Source: SVFI01 sp045546735 (GTDB taxonomy: Bacteria; Bacillota; Clostridia; Lachnospirales; Lachnospiraceae). From it: a stretch of DNA of 26,939 bases. Where the stretch lies: NCBI GenBank assembly GCA_045546735.1, contig JAZQDJ010000020.1, forward strand, positions 1 to 26,939, read 5' to 3'. The notes beneath the pieces were generated by a model. The model worked only from the letters and a program-made list of their open reading frames with translations. It searched no databases and was not told the origin of the DNA. The position numbers and the translations under genes were made by a program. This document shows positions 14,899 to 22,718 of the stretch, piece after piece; positions within the stretch are counted from its first letter, which is position 1, and the number at the start of each line of letters is the position of its first letter.

Positions 14899-15963
14899 AT
14901 GGTACCAAAGAAAAGAATAATCATTTTATTGGCCGGGGCATTACTTGCCGCAAGCATGGTTTTGGGCGGATGTGCCAAAGAAAATACAAAAATTAACGAG
15001 GGAATGCAGGCGATTGAAAAACTGGATTACAACAGTGCCCTGCCATTGTTTGAGCAGGCGATTGTCGAGCAGGAAGATTTGGAACTTGCATATCGCGGAC
15101 AGGGCCTTTGCTATTTGGGAATGACAGAGTATGAGAAGGCGGTAGAGTCTTTTGAAAAAGCATTGTCGCATGCAGGAATGTTTGTGACGGACACGGAAGT
15201 AGATATTAATTATTATCTTGCGACGGCGCAGTATAAAAACGGTGATAATGCAGCAGCGCTGGAAACTTTAAATGCAATAGCAGGTGTGCGTGAAAAGCAG
15301 GCAGAAGTTTACTATCTGCGCGGCTTGATTAAGATGGAAAACGGCGACTATGAAAGTGCCGTCAGCGATCTTGACACAGCGCTCGGGCGCACAAAAGGCG
15401 ATACGGCGATGGCAATCCGTATTTATCATGTATATGCAGACCACGGCCGTGTGGAAGAAGGAAAGGCGTATCTTTCCGCTGCATTAAACAATCATGAAGA
15501 TTCTATGACAGATTACGAAAAAGGATCTGTTTACTATTATTTGGAAGATTACGAAAATGCAAAAAACTGTTTGGAACAAGCAAAAAGCGATGGAAAACGT
15601 GAGGATGCAGAAACGGTTTTGATGCTCGGAAAAACATATGAGCAACTCGGAAACAGCAATTATGCCGCAGGTGTTTATAAAATGTTTTTAGAACAGAACG
15701 GAGACAATCCGGCCATGTACAATCAACTTGGATTATGTAAACTTGAGGTCGGCGAATATGAAGCAGCATTAAATGCGTTTGACAGCGGACTTTCAATTAC
15801 CGAAAACAATGATTGTATCCAGCAACTTAGATTTAATCAGATTGTTGCATATGAATATTTGGGCGAATTTGAGAAAGCTTCTGCGCTTATGAACGGATAC
15901 TTAGAAAGCTATCCGGATGATGAGCAGGCGGTGCGGGAATACGAGTTCTTGAGAACCAGATAG
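14899..15963 (+). CDS. TPR-repeat lipoprotein
   Basis: This is an exported lipoprotein of unknown partner. A type II signal peptide (KKRIIILLAGALLAASM) ends in the lipobox LGGC with lipidated C25. The remainder is tandem tetratricopeptide repeats; clear units include EKLDYNSALPLFEQAI, LGMTEYEKAVESFEKAL, ENGDYESAVSDLDTAL, LEDYENAKNCLEQA and LEVGEYEAALNAFDSGL. This gives about eight helical pairs facing the outside of the membrane. GGAGG is six bases before ATG. It is probably co-transcribed with the rubredoxin fusion. TPR lipoproteins usually scaffold protein complexes; nothing in the sequence shows a specific role. Confidence 0.88.
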   Translation: MVPKKRIIILLAGALLAASMVLGGCAKENTKINEGMQAIEKLDYNSALPLFEQAIVEQEDLELAYRGQGLCYLGMTEYEKAVESFEKALSHAGMFVTDTEVDINYYLATAQYKNGDNAAALETLNAIAGVREKQAEVYYLRGLIKMENGDYESAVSDLDTALGRTKGDTAMAIRIYHVYADHGRVEEGKAYLSAALNNHEDSMTDYEKGSVYYYLEDYENAKNCLEQAKSDGKREDAETVLMLGKTYEQLGNSNYAAGVYKMFLEQNGDNPAMYNQLGLCKLEVGEYEAALNAFDSGLSITENNDCIQQLRFNQIVAYEYLGEFEKASALMNGYLESYPDDEQAVREYEFLRTR

Positions 15964-15988
15964 AAGAAAAAAACGCGCAAAAACCTCA

Positions 15989-16013
15989 AAAATGCAGGAA
16001 AAACCTGCAAAAT
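15989..16013. repeat. short hairpin repeat, copy 1
   Basis: TGCAGG-AAAAA-CCTGCA (15993-16009) is a 6-bp stem within a context of AAAAATGCAGG and TGCAAAATG. A similar copy lies at 16198-16222 on the far side of the nrdD promoter. Confidence 0.5.
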
Positions 16014-16028
16014 GGAAGAAAATACCGG

Positions 16029-16076
16029 ACACTATATCTTGTGTTTACATAAAAGTGTTAACATAAGATATAGTGT
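16029..16076. promoter_or_regulatory. paired NrdR boxes upstream of nrdD (also a hairpin)
   Basis: ACACTATATCTTGTGT (16029-16044) and ACATAAGATATAGTGT (16061-16076) resemble the NrdR-box consensus acaCwAtATaTwGtgt, with one and two mismatches. Their start-to-start distance is 32 bp, about three helical turns, the usual arrangement for this repressor of ribonucleotide reductase genes. The pair also folds into a long imperfect hairpin followed by TTTTTTCTT, so it may double as a terminator for the TPR-lipoprotein transcript. Confidence 0.8.
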
Positions 16077-16094
16077 TTTTTCTTAGTATTTATA

Positions 16095-16123
16095 TTGACT
16101 TTATATAGGGCGGGTGCTACAAT
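16095..16123 (+). promoter_or_regulatory. nrdD promoter with extended -10
   Basis: TTGACT (16095-16100) and TACAAT (16118-16123) are 17 bp apart, and TGC precedes the -10 (extended -10). The transcript would have a leader of about 145 nt. The NrdR boxes end 18 bp upstream of the -35. Confidence 0.75.
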
Positions 16124-16197
16124 GAATTTAATCGGCGTTCCTGATACTTTGGTTGACGATAATCACATTATGTAAACAGTGGATCGACAAAGTTTTA

Positions 16198-16222
16198 GAA
16201 AAATGCAGGGAATCTTGCAAAA
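16198..16222. repeat. short hairpin repeat, copy 2
   Basis: AAAAATGCAGGGAATCTTGC followed by AAAATG resembles copy 1 at 15989 but with an imperfect stem (TGCAGG against CTTGCA). It lies within the predicted nrdD leader, about 55 nt before the start codon. Confidence 0.4.
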
Positions 16223-16276
16223 TGAAAAGGAAGGCTGAAAGGGGACTATGTATTATTTGGGAGAAAGGGCGATTAC

Positions 16277-18667
16277 ATGTTAAACGTAATTAAAAGAGAC
16301 GGAAGCACAGCAGAATTTGATTTGAAGAGAATTAACGATGCGATTATGAAAGCATTTGTTGCGACAGACATGCAGTATACAAATGATATCGTTGATCTTC
16401 TTGCACTGCGCGTGACAGCAGATTTTCAGAGTAAGGTAAAGGATGAGAGTATTCATATCGAGGATGTTCAGGACAGCGTAGAGCGTGTTTTGGAGCAGAC
16501 AGGATATGCAGAGGTGGCGAAAGCTTATATTCTTTACAGAAAGCAGAGAGAGAAACTTCGTACGATGAAGTCTACGATTCTTGATTATAAAGATGTGGTT
16601 AACGGCTATGTAAAGGTTGAGGACTGGCGTGTAAAAGAGAATTCCACAGTGACGTATTCTGTCGGCGGACTTATTTTGAGTAACTCCGGCGCAGTTACGG
16701 CAAATTATTGGCTTTCTGAAATTTATGATGAGGAAATTGCAACAGCTCACCGTAATGCGGATATCCATATTCATGACCTTTCCATGCTTACAGGATATTG
16801 CGCAGGATGGAGTTTAAAACAGCTGATTAAAGAAGGTCTCGGCGGAATCACAGGTAAGATTACGTCTGCACCGGCAGCACATTTGTCAGTGCTTTGCAAC
16901 CAGATGGTAAACTTCCTCGGTATTATGCAGAATGAGTGGGCAGGTGCGCAGGCATTTTCGTCTTTTGACACATATCTGGCACCGTTTGTTAAGGTGGATA
17001 ATCTTACATATCCGGAAGTAAAAAAATGTATTGAGGCTTTCATTTACGGCGTAAATACACCGAGCCGCTGGGGTACACAGGCTCCGTTCTCAAATGTGAC
17101 ACTTGACTGGACCGTTCCGAATGACCTTGCAGAACTTCCTGCGATTGTCGGCGGACAGGAAATGGATTTTAAATATAAAGACTGTAAAGCGGAAATGGAT
17201 ATGATCAACAAGGCTTTCATCGAGACGATGATTGAAGGTGATGCAAACGGACGCGGATTCCAGTATCCGATTCCTACCTATTCCATCACAAGTGATTTTG
17301 ATTGGTCCGACACAGAGAATAACCGCTTATTATTTGAAATGACAGCAAAATACGGAACACCGTATTTTTCAAACTATATTAACTCAGATATGGAGCCTTC
17401 GGACGTTCGTTCTATGTGCTGCCGTCTGCGTCTTGATCTTCGCGAACTTCGTAAAAAGACGGGTGGTTTCTTCGGTTCGGGAGAAAGTACGGGAAGTATC
17501 GGCGTAGTTACGATTAATATGCCTAGAATTGCTTATCTTTCATCAAGCAAAGACGACTTTTACCGCCGCCTGAACAAGATGATGGATATCGCAGCGAGAT
17601 CTTTAAAGATTAAACGAGGCGTTATTTCCAAACTTTTGGATGAAGGATTATATCCATATACAAAACGTTATCTCGGACAGTTTGACAATCATTTCTCAAC
17701 CATCGGTCTTCTCGGTATGAACGAGGTGGGATTGAATGCGAATTGGCTCCGTGCTGACATGACAGAAAAGAAAACACAGGAATTTACAAAAGAAGTCCTC
17801 AATCATATGCGTAACCGTCTTTCTGATTATCAGGAGCAGTACGGCGATCTTTACAACCTTGAGGCAACGCCGGCAGAAAGTACTTCTTACCGTCTTGCAA
17901 AACATGACCGTAAGAGATGGCCGGGCATTAAGACTGCAGGACATGTCGGTGATACACCGTACTATACAAACTCATCGCATCTTCCTGTGGACTATACAAC
18001 AGATATTTTTGATGCGCTTGATATTCAGGATGAGCTGCAGACGCTTTATACGTCAGGTACTGTATTCCACGGATTTATCGGGGAGAAACTTCCGGATTGG
18101 AAAGCCGCAGCGAACCTTGTAAAAACAATCGCAGATAATTATAAACTTCCGTATTACACATTGTCACCGACATATTCTATCTGTAAAGAACATGGTTATC
18201 TTGCAGGCGAGGTGAAGGTTTGTCCGCACTGCGGAAAACCGACAGAGGTGTACAGCCGTATTACAGGATATTACAGACCGGTACAGAACTGGAATGACGG
18301 TAAATTACAGGAATACCAGAACCGTACAGAGTACAACATCGAAAAATCTTCTATGAAAAAACCGGTAACGAGTGTTGTAAAACTTTCCGATTATGATCAG
18401 GATGTGACGGTTTCTGTGAGCGCACCTGAGAATGTAAAATATTTATTTACAACGAAGACTTGTCCGAATTGTAAACTTGCCAAGGAATACTTAAAAGATG
18501 TTCCTTATGTGATGATTGATGCAGAAGAGAACATGGAACTTGCTATGCGTTACAGCGTAATGCAGGCTCCGACGTTGGTTGTTGTTGACGGTGATTCGCA
18601 CAAAAAATATGTCAATGCGTCTAATATCAAGAAATATGCAGACAGTCTTACACAGGTATTGGTATAG
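16277..18667 (+). CDS. nrdD: anaerobic ribonucleoside-triphosphate reductase with C-terminal redoxin
   Basis: This class III glycyl-radical enzyme reduces ribonucleoside triphosphates to dNTPs. An ATP-cone allosteric domain occupies about 1-95 (VIKRDGSTAEFDLKRINDAI). The core includes DIHIHDL, YCAGWSL and the active-site region MCCRLRLDL. The zinc site is in CKEHGYL and CPHCGK, and the glycyl-radical loop RITGYY has G664. After a linker, about residues 720-796 form a thioredoxin/glutaredoxin-like domain with active-site C729-P-N-C732 and the cis-proline loop QAPTLVVV. That domain is probably the built-in reductant, consistent with redoxin-dependent NrdD enzymes rather than formate-dependent ones (inference). 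The start is supported by GGGAGAAAGG upstream. NrdR-like boxes lie upstream. The activase gene nrdG is not adjacent; the next genes are a NUDIX protein and pyrF. Confidence 0.96.
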   Translation: MLNVIKRDGSTAEFDLKRINDAIMKAFVATDMQYTNDIVDLLALRVTADFQSKVKDESIHIEDVQDSVERVLEQTGYAEVAKAYILYRKQREKLRTMKSTILDYKDVVNGYVKVEDWRVKENSTVTYSVGGLILSNSGAVTANYWLSEIYDEEIATAHRNADIHIHDLSMLTGYCAGWSLKQLIKEGLGGITGKITSAPAAHLSVLCNQMVNFLGIMQNEWAGAQAFSSFDTYLAPFVKVDNLTYPEVKKCIEAFIYGVNTPSRWGTQAPFSNVTLDWTVPNDLAELPAIVGGQEMDFKYKDCKAEMDMINKAFIETMIEGDANGRGFQYPIPTYSITSDFDWSDTENNRLLFEMTAKYGTPYFSNYINSDMEPSDVRSMCCRLRLDLRELRKKTGGFFGSGESTGSIGVVTINMPRIAYLSSSKDDFYRRLNKMMDIAARSLKIKRGVISKLLDEGLYPYTKRYLGQFDNHFSTIGLLGMNEVGLNANWLRADMTEKKTQEFTKEVLNHMRNRLSDYQEQYGDLYNLEATPAESTSYRLAKHDRKRWPGIKTAGHVGDTPYYTNSSHLPVDYTTDIFDALDIQDELQTLYTSGTVFHGFIGEKLPDWKAAANLVKTIADNYKLPYYTLSPTYSICKEHGYLAGEVKVCPHCGKPTEVYSRITGYYRPVQNWNDGKLQEYQNRTEYNIEKSSMKKPVTSVVKLSDYDQDVTVSVSAPENVKYLFTTKTCPNCKLAKEYLKDVPYVMIDAEENMELAMRYSVMQAPTLVVVDGDSHKKYVNASNIKKYADSLTQVLV

Positions 18668-18676
18668 GAGAAAACG

Positions 18677-19093
18677 ATGCACGATTTATTTATACGAGTA
18701 AAAGGCATTATCAAACAGGATGACAAATATTTAGTGCTCAAGCGTTGGGTAGATGACCGCATTGTGGAGCCTTATGTATGGGAGTTTGTGGATTGCGAAC
18801 TTGAGAAGGGCGAAAGTCCGGAGCAGGCAGTACTTCGGGCTGTTCATGAAGCTGTCGGTGTTGACGGTGAAATTGAAAGGCCTTTATATACATGGTCACA
18901 GATGATAGGAGATATTCAGTGTGTCGGTATCACGTATCTGTGCAGGCTTTCATTGGATGAAGGTTCTCTTATGCTCAGCGAGGAGTATAGTGGATTTGAG
19001 TGGATTACGGAAGAAGAACTTCCGGTCTATATTGACAATCCGAATGTTTTAAAAGATATAAAAAAAGCGTTAGGAGATATAAATCATGATTAA
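18677..19093 (+). CDS. NUDIX-fold protein with degenerate catalytic box
   Basis: The fold is NUDIX-like over 138 residues, starting with VKGIIKQDDKYLVLKR. Aligned to the consensus GX5EX7REUXEEXGU, the box at 40-62 keeps E46, R54, E58 and G61. The leading glycine is C40, and two of the metal-binding glutamates are alanine (A55 and A59). Pyrophosphohydrolase activity is therefore doubtful, and a nucleotide-binding or regulatory role is possible. AGGAGA lies eight bases before ATG, nine bases after the nrdD stop. The end overlaps pyrF by 8 bp, so it sits in a nucleotide-metabolism operon. Active members with altered boxes exist, so inactivity is inferred, not shown. Confidence 0.85.
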   Translation: MHDLFIRVKGIIKQDDKYLVLKRWVDDRIVEPYVWEFVDCELEKGESPEQAVLRAVHEAVGVDGEIERPLYTWSQMIGDIQCVGITYLCRLSLDEGSLMLSEEYSGFEWITEEELPVYIDNPNVLKDIKKALGDINHD

Positions 19094-20015
19094 TAAACTT
19101 GTTGCGGGAATTCAGAAAACAAATGCACCGATTGTTGTAGGACTTGACCCGATGATGAAATTCATTCCGGAACATATTACAAAGAAGGCGTTTGCTGAGT
19201 ACGGTGAGACTTTAGAAGGCGCTGCAGAGGCAATTTGGCAGTATAATAAAGGCATTGTCGATGCAATTTATGATTTGGTTCCGGCTGTAAAACCTCAGAT
19301 TGCCATGTATGAGCAGTCCGGAATTCCGGGACTTGTGGCTTTTGATAAAACTGTGAAATACTGTAAAGAAAAAGGCCTTGTAGTAATAGGTGATATCAAA
19401 CGTGGTGATATCGGTTCGACATCTGCTGCTTATGCGACAGGACATCTCGGAAAAGTACAGGTTGGAAGCAATTCTTTCTATGGTTTTGATGAAGATTTTG
19501 TCACAGTAAATCCGTATCTCGGAAGTGACGGTGTAAAACCGTTTATTGATGTATGTAAGGAAGAAAAGAAAGGTATTTTTGTTCTTGTTAAGACATCCAA
19601 TCCGAGCAGCGGCGAGTTCCAGGACCGCCTGATTGACGGCAAACCTCTTTATGAGTGGGTCGGACAGCAGGTAGACGCATGGGGCGCAGACCACATGGGA
19701 GATGCTTACAGCTATGTAGGTGCTGTTGTCGGAGCGACTTACCCGGAGATGGGAAAAGTGCTTCGTGATATTATGCCGAAGGCATATATTCTTGTACCCG
19801 GCTACGGTGCACAGGGCGGAAAAGGAAAAGATCTTGTACATTTCTTTAATAAAGATGGTCTCGGAGCTATTGTAAATTCCTCAAGAGGAATTATCGCCGC
19901 TTACCAGAGTGATGCGTACAAAGAGAAATTTGCACCGGAAAATTATGCAGATGCTTCCAGAGCGGCTGTACTTGATATGATCGAAGATATCGCAGGAGCA
20001 CTTTCTGCAAAATAA
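19086..20015 (+). CDS. pyrF: orotidine-5'-phosphate decarboxylase
   Basis: It converts orotidine 5'-monophosphate to UMP, the last step of de novo pyrimidine synthesis. The catalytic network is visible as GLDPMM (D21) and D103-x-K105-x-x-D108 in DIKRGDIGS. LVPGYGAQGG and VNSSRGII form the phosphate-binding end of the barrel. At 309 residues it belongs to the longer type 2 PyrF group rather than the about 240-residue type. The ATG lies inside the last codons of the NUDIX gene (8-bp overlap), so translation is coupled. Other pyr genes are absent. Its pairing with nrdD suggests joint supply of pyrimidine and deoxynucleotide pools. A GAAA-capped hairpin follows. Confidence 0.96.
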   Translation: MINKLVAGIQKTNAPIVVGLDPMMKFIPEHITKKAFAEYGETLEGAAEAIWQYNKGIVDAIYDLVPAVKPQIAMYEQSGIPGLVAFDKTVKYCKEKGLVVIGDIKRGDIGSTSAAYATGHLGKVQVGSNSFYGFDEDFVTVNPYLGSDGVKPFIDVCKEEKKGIFVLVKTSNPSSGEFQDRLIDGKPLYEWVGQQVDAWGADHMGDAYSYVGAVVGATYPEMGKVLRDIMPKAYILVPGYGAQGGKGKDLVHFFNKDGLGAIVNSSRGIIAAYQSDAYKEKFAPENYADASRAAVLDMIEDIAGALSAK

Positions 20016-20026
20016 AAAGACAATCA

Positions 20027-20060
20027 ATACCCCGGACAGAAATGTTTGGGGTATGTTTGT
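20027..20060 (+). terminator. terminator after pyrF
   Basis: A 12-bp stem (ATACCCCGGACA with TGTTTGGGGTAT, two G-U pairs) is capped by a GAAA tetraloop and followed by a modest T-rich tract (GTTTGTTATAT). It closes the nrdD-NUDIX-pyrF unit, perhaps leakily. Confidence 0.7.
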
Positions 20061-20084
20061 TATATCAGAAAAGGATGATAAAAT

Positions 20085-20807
20085 ATGAAAAAACGATTCT
20101 TGATTGGAATGTTTATGCTTATTGCAATCGGAATGTCTGCTTGCGGTGCAAAAGAAGAAGTGCCGGCAGCAGATGAGATGGTGCAAGAGAGTGTACAGGA
20201 AGAAATAGTGGTGGAAGAGGCTGTTACAGAAACAGAGGCCGAAATAGAGGAAGAGGCTGTGACGCAGGAAGTGCCGAGTCAAGAGGAAACAGAGGAACCG
20301 GTTGCGGAAGAACCTGTGCCGGAACCTGTCCCGGTTGTTTTCGAAGATATTTCTGTTGAACTTACAACTTATCCGATTATCAAATACACAATTATGGGTG
20401 AACAAAAACAGATTGATTATACAATGTATGAAAGCATGTATTTTTATGATATGGTTTCAGATCCGGAATTGGCTATCGGATATAGTATGGGTGATGTGAC
20501 AGGCGATGGGTTAGATGATTTAGTTGTCAGTCTTTATGTGGTAGGTAATACACTTTCAGATCTTTTGCAGGATACATATGTATATACAATTGATGCAGAT
20601 ATCAATGATTTAAATGAAATATTATACATTTCGGCAAATGGCGGTGAGCAGTTTGCACCGGGCTTTCCGAACAATATAGGTGCGGCGCCTTCCGGAAATG
20701 GTACACTTCGCCTTGATTTGTGTGCGGAGAAAACGACAGGCGGTGAGTTCCCGCCGACAACTTCTGTGGAACTTGTTTGTCAGGATGGCATGTGGAGTGT
20801 GAAGTAA
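20085..20807 (+). CDS. lipoprotein with acidic linker and FG-GAP-like motif
   Basis: This exported lipoprotein has unknown function. The type II signal peptide (KKRFLIGMFMLIAIGM) ends in the lipobox MSAC with lipidated C20. Residues about 24-85 are a low-complexity Glu/Val/Pro-rich linker (EEAVTETEAEIEEEA, EEPVPEPVP). The C-terminal domain (about 90-240) contains MGDVTGDGLDDLVVSL, an FG-GAP/VCBS-like calcium-loop motif of D-x-[ND]-x-D-G type. AAAGGATG precedes the ATG. Similar Clostridia lipoproteins with this loop are annotated only as hypothetical, so no role is assigned. The acidic linker probably spaces the domain away from the membrane. Confidence 0.75.
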   Translation: MKKRFLIGMFMLIAIGMSACGAKEEVPAADEMVQESVQEEIVVEEAVTETEAEIEEEAVTQEVPSQEETEEPVAEEPVPEPVPVVFEDISVELTTYPIIKYTIMGEQKQIDYTMYESMYFYDMVSDPELAIGYSMGDVTGDGLDDLVVSLYVVGNTLSDLLQDTYVYTIDADINDLNEILYISANGGEQFAPGFPNNIGAAPSGNGTLRLDLCAEKTTGGEFPPTTSVELVCQDGMWSVK

Positions 20808-20852
20808 GGGCGATATTATTAGACGAAATTGAAGTCAGGGGGAAAGATAAAA

Positions 20853-21077
20853 ATGGAAGATGAAAGAAAAGTGGAAAATGAAGAGAATAAAGAAGAAAAG
20901 GGTGAAGAGTCTCAAGTAATGTGGTTGCCTATTTGCATGTGCTTGGGCGTGAGCCTTGGTATGGCATTCGGAAGTCTGTTTTTTGACAATATGTCTATCG
21001 GTATGTGCTTCGGTATTTCTTTGGGCGTTGCTGTGGGCAGTATCATCGACGCGAAAAACAGAAACGATGATAAGTAG
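20853..21077 (+). CDS. small glycine-zipper-like membrane protein
   Basis: This 74-residue protein has an acidic, charged N-terminus (about 1-25) and two hydrophobic helices. Each helix carries a glycine-zipper-like pattern: CLGVSLGMAFGS and CFGISLGVAVGS, a near-duplicate pair. Such spacing favours helix packing or oligomers. The frame opens at a TTG further upstream (20829), but AGGGGG nine to ten bases before ATG 20853 makes the ATG the likely start. The gene follows the lipoprotein by about 45 bp and precedes a strong terminator. Its function is unknown; the family is seen in other Firmicutes as an uncharacterised small membrane protein (from memory, unverified). Confidence 0.65.
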   Translation: MEDERKVENEENKEEKGEESQVMWLPICMCLGVSLGMAFGSLFFDNMSIGMCFGISLGVAVGSIIDAKNRNDDK

Positions 21078-21094
21078 TACGGAAAGAGTTATGC

Positions 21095-21121
21095 AGACGG
21101 GAAGATATTCCCGTCTTTTTT
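21095..21121 (+). terminator. rho-independent terminator
   Basis: A 9-bp stem (AGACGGGAA with TTCCCGTCT) with a GATA loop runs into six T residues. It ends the lipoprotein/small membrane protein unit. Confidence 0.9.
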
Positions 21122-21140
21122 GTGACGACAGGGGGAGAGA

Positions 21141-21788
21141 ATGTACAAGATTATTGGATATTATATTTGTGAAAAAATAAGTATTCCTGATTTTCTGGGA
21201 ATAAATAGCGATGAAATGATTACTGTGAGTGATTGTTTCGACGGTATACATCCGGAACTCAGCTATTGTTTTTTTACCAATAACAGAAAAAAGGAACGAA
21301 TGGAATATCATAAAAAATGGGGTATCAGTGAAGAAAAAGCGCGCATGCTGCAAAATGATATACATTCTATGTTTGAAAGCTGTCTGGCAATTGACGGTCG
21401 TTTTACAAATATTGAGGATGCGAAAAGAATTCGAGAGAAATATTTTGATGCGGACAAGTGTGTAATCGTAAGTGTATCGACAACCGAGGAATACTACACA
21501 ATATTGACAGAAGAGCTTAGTGAAAATTCAAGTGGAATGAATGATTTCTTTTCCGGTGTCACGGACGAAAATCAGCTGCTCGGCTATGATATTTTGGGTT
21601 GGGACCTAAGTGGATTTCATACCTTTTTGTGCAACAGTCTGCACGAAGAATTGGAAATGCCGAAATTTAACAAATATTGTTTGCTGGAGAATGATTTTGA
21701 AACCGTACAGGATTTTGCAAAGCAGATTCAGCGAAAAGGAGAACCGGTAGAATGGATTCCTTGTAGAATCGGAATCGGAAATCCGTAG
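21141..21788 (+). CDS. unknown 215-residue soluble protein
   Basis: No family is recognised. The protein is acidic and soluble, has no signal or membrane segment, and looks like a compact alpha/beta domain. Notable segments are GYDILGWDLSGFHTFLCNSLHEELE (about 148-172) and the C-terminal VEWIPCRIGIGNP. The mix of aromatic and charged residues resembles orphan SMI1/immunity-type proteins, but no motif proves that. GGGGGAG is six bases before ATG. It starts 20 bp after a terminator and so needs its own promoter, which is not obvious. A second coding-like stretch begins in the +1 frame at its 3' end and may be related debris. Confidence 0.6.
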   Translation: MYKIIGYYICEKISIPDFLGINSDEMITVSDCFDGIHPELSYCFFTNNRKKERMEYHKKWGISEEKARMLQNDIHSMFESCLAIDGRFTNIEDAKRIREKYFDADKCVIVSVSTTEEYYTILTEELSENSSGMNDFFSGVTDENQLLGYDILGWDLSGFHTFLCNSLHEELEMPKFNKYCLLENDFETVQDFAKQIQRKGEPVEWIPCRIGIGNP

Positions 21789-21834
21789 AGAGTGTGCGAT
21801 TGCTATAAGGGAGTGTTTAGGATATGAAGAACAA

Positions 21835-22077
21835 TTGGCATATGGTTATGCGCATTGGTATGGTATGAAGGTTTCTGATGTAAATAAGGATACTCCGGAT
21901 TATATCTTAGATGAATTTCCTTATGGTTTACCTTTTGAAAGAATCATAGAAGATGATATTAATGAGTATTCGATTATGCTTTATAGTCCGACAGGGACAG
22001 GAACAAGGCGGGTTGGTGTTCTTTGTAATGATACGGAACATAGGATTGTATGTTATTATGCTATCCAAAGATTTTAA
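21835..22077 (+). pseudogene. frame-disrupted or start-less ORF, unknown product
   Basis: The open frame with coding character runs from about 21751 to 22077 without an ATG until mid-way. It reads sensibly upstream of the first TTG: RRECAIAIRECLGYEEQLAY continues into GYAHWYGMKVSDVN. The only starts are TTG 21835 and ATG 21862, and neither has a good ribosome site. AAGGGAG at 21807 instead serves an ATG (21824) in another frame that stops after 14 codons. This looks like a gene whose 5' part was lost or frameshifted, partly overlapping the previous gene. The C-terminal SPTGTGTRRVGVLCNDTEHR is not recognised. Confidence 0.45.
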
Positions 22078-22132
22078 GGATTTTATTGAGTTTGAAAGTA
22101 CATGAAGATTTGAATTTATGGAGATGAGTAAT

Positions 22133-22426
22133 ATGAGAAAACTGAGTGTTAAACTGATTCTTTCATTTGCAGCTTTTTTAATTGCAAACCTTTGGCTTAT
22201 AGGGAAAGGAAGCGCTAAGGGTGCTGCTGACTTTTTGGTATCTCCGGCAGTAGAAGAAACTATCTTATTTATCCTTTTGCAGATAATAGTCATACTGATT
22301 TATTATATTCGTCCTCTCACAATAAGAAAATCCAGAATAATTTACTGGTTGATTTCTGAAGCATTTGTTGCTATTACTTTTTTCTTTTGGGGAATATTTA
22401 TTGTTGGTCCTATTTGGTTTCAATAA
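22133..22426 (+). CDS. small three-helix membrane protein, unknown
   Basis: This 97-residue protein is predicted to cross the membrane three times (about 4-22, 42-59 and 72-93). There is a basic N-terminus (MRKLSVK) and a basic middle loop (RPLTIRKSRIIYW). In-frame ATGs at 22118 and 22124 are possible, but GGAG at 22120-22123 sits nine bases before ATG 22133, which is preferred. The protein resembles generic Clostridia membrane proteins without a named family. It follows a degraded ORF and precedes a long gene-free region, so the locus may be a remnant. Confidence 0.5.
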   Translation: MRKLSVKLILSFAAFLIANLWLIGKGSAKGAADFLVSPAVEETILFILLQIIVILIYYIRPLTIRKSRIIYWLISEAFVAITFFFWGIFIVGPIWFQ

Positions 22427-22657
22427 CACAAATACCAATTTGTAGGGGACGGAAACTTTGAATTCTCACTTGGGGTGTTTTAAGGGATTTAATAACTGTT
22501 ATATCTTGTTATAAAAATTGTGGGAAACCCTGAAAATACTAAATTTTTTGTAGGTGCCCTTTCCGTCACATCTTGTATTGTGTTATATCGTTTTACCCTT
22601 GGTTACGACCTCTAATAAGGGAAAAAACAAGGGGAATTCAAAACGAATGATTGTTAC
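22427..22657. other. gene-free region with a distant inverted repeat
   Basis: No coding region or RNA gene is recognised. GACGGAAA (22448-22455) and TTTCCGTC (22560-22567) form 8-bp inverted arms about 100 bp apart, which may be chance. GGGTG and CCCTTTCC-like words recur. It may be remnant DNA from an insertion near the efflux gene. Confidence 0.3.
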
Positions 22658-22686
22658 TTGAATATATGTGGAAGATATGATATAAA
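22658..22686 (+). promoter_or_regulatory. promoter of the MFS leader transcript
   Basis: TTGAAT (22658-22663) and TATAAA (22681-22686) are 17 bp apart with an extended -10 (TGATATAAA). The resulting leader would be about 220 nt, long enough to hold the leader peptide and hairpins that precede the efflux gene. Confidence 0.55.
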
Positions 22687-22718
22687 AGATGTGTAGTATT
22701 AAGTTAGAGGTAGATTTT

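Noticed and set aside
16122..16175. 17-residue ORF at the nrdD promoter (MNLIGVPDTLVDDNHIM)
   Set aside because: Its ATG lies within the -10 box of the promoter, so it would be outside the transcript, and it has no good ribosome site.
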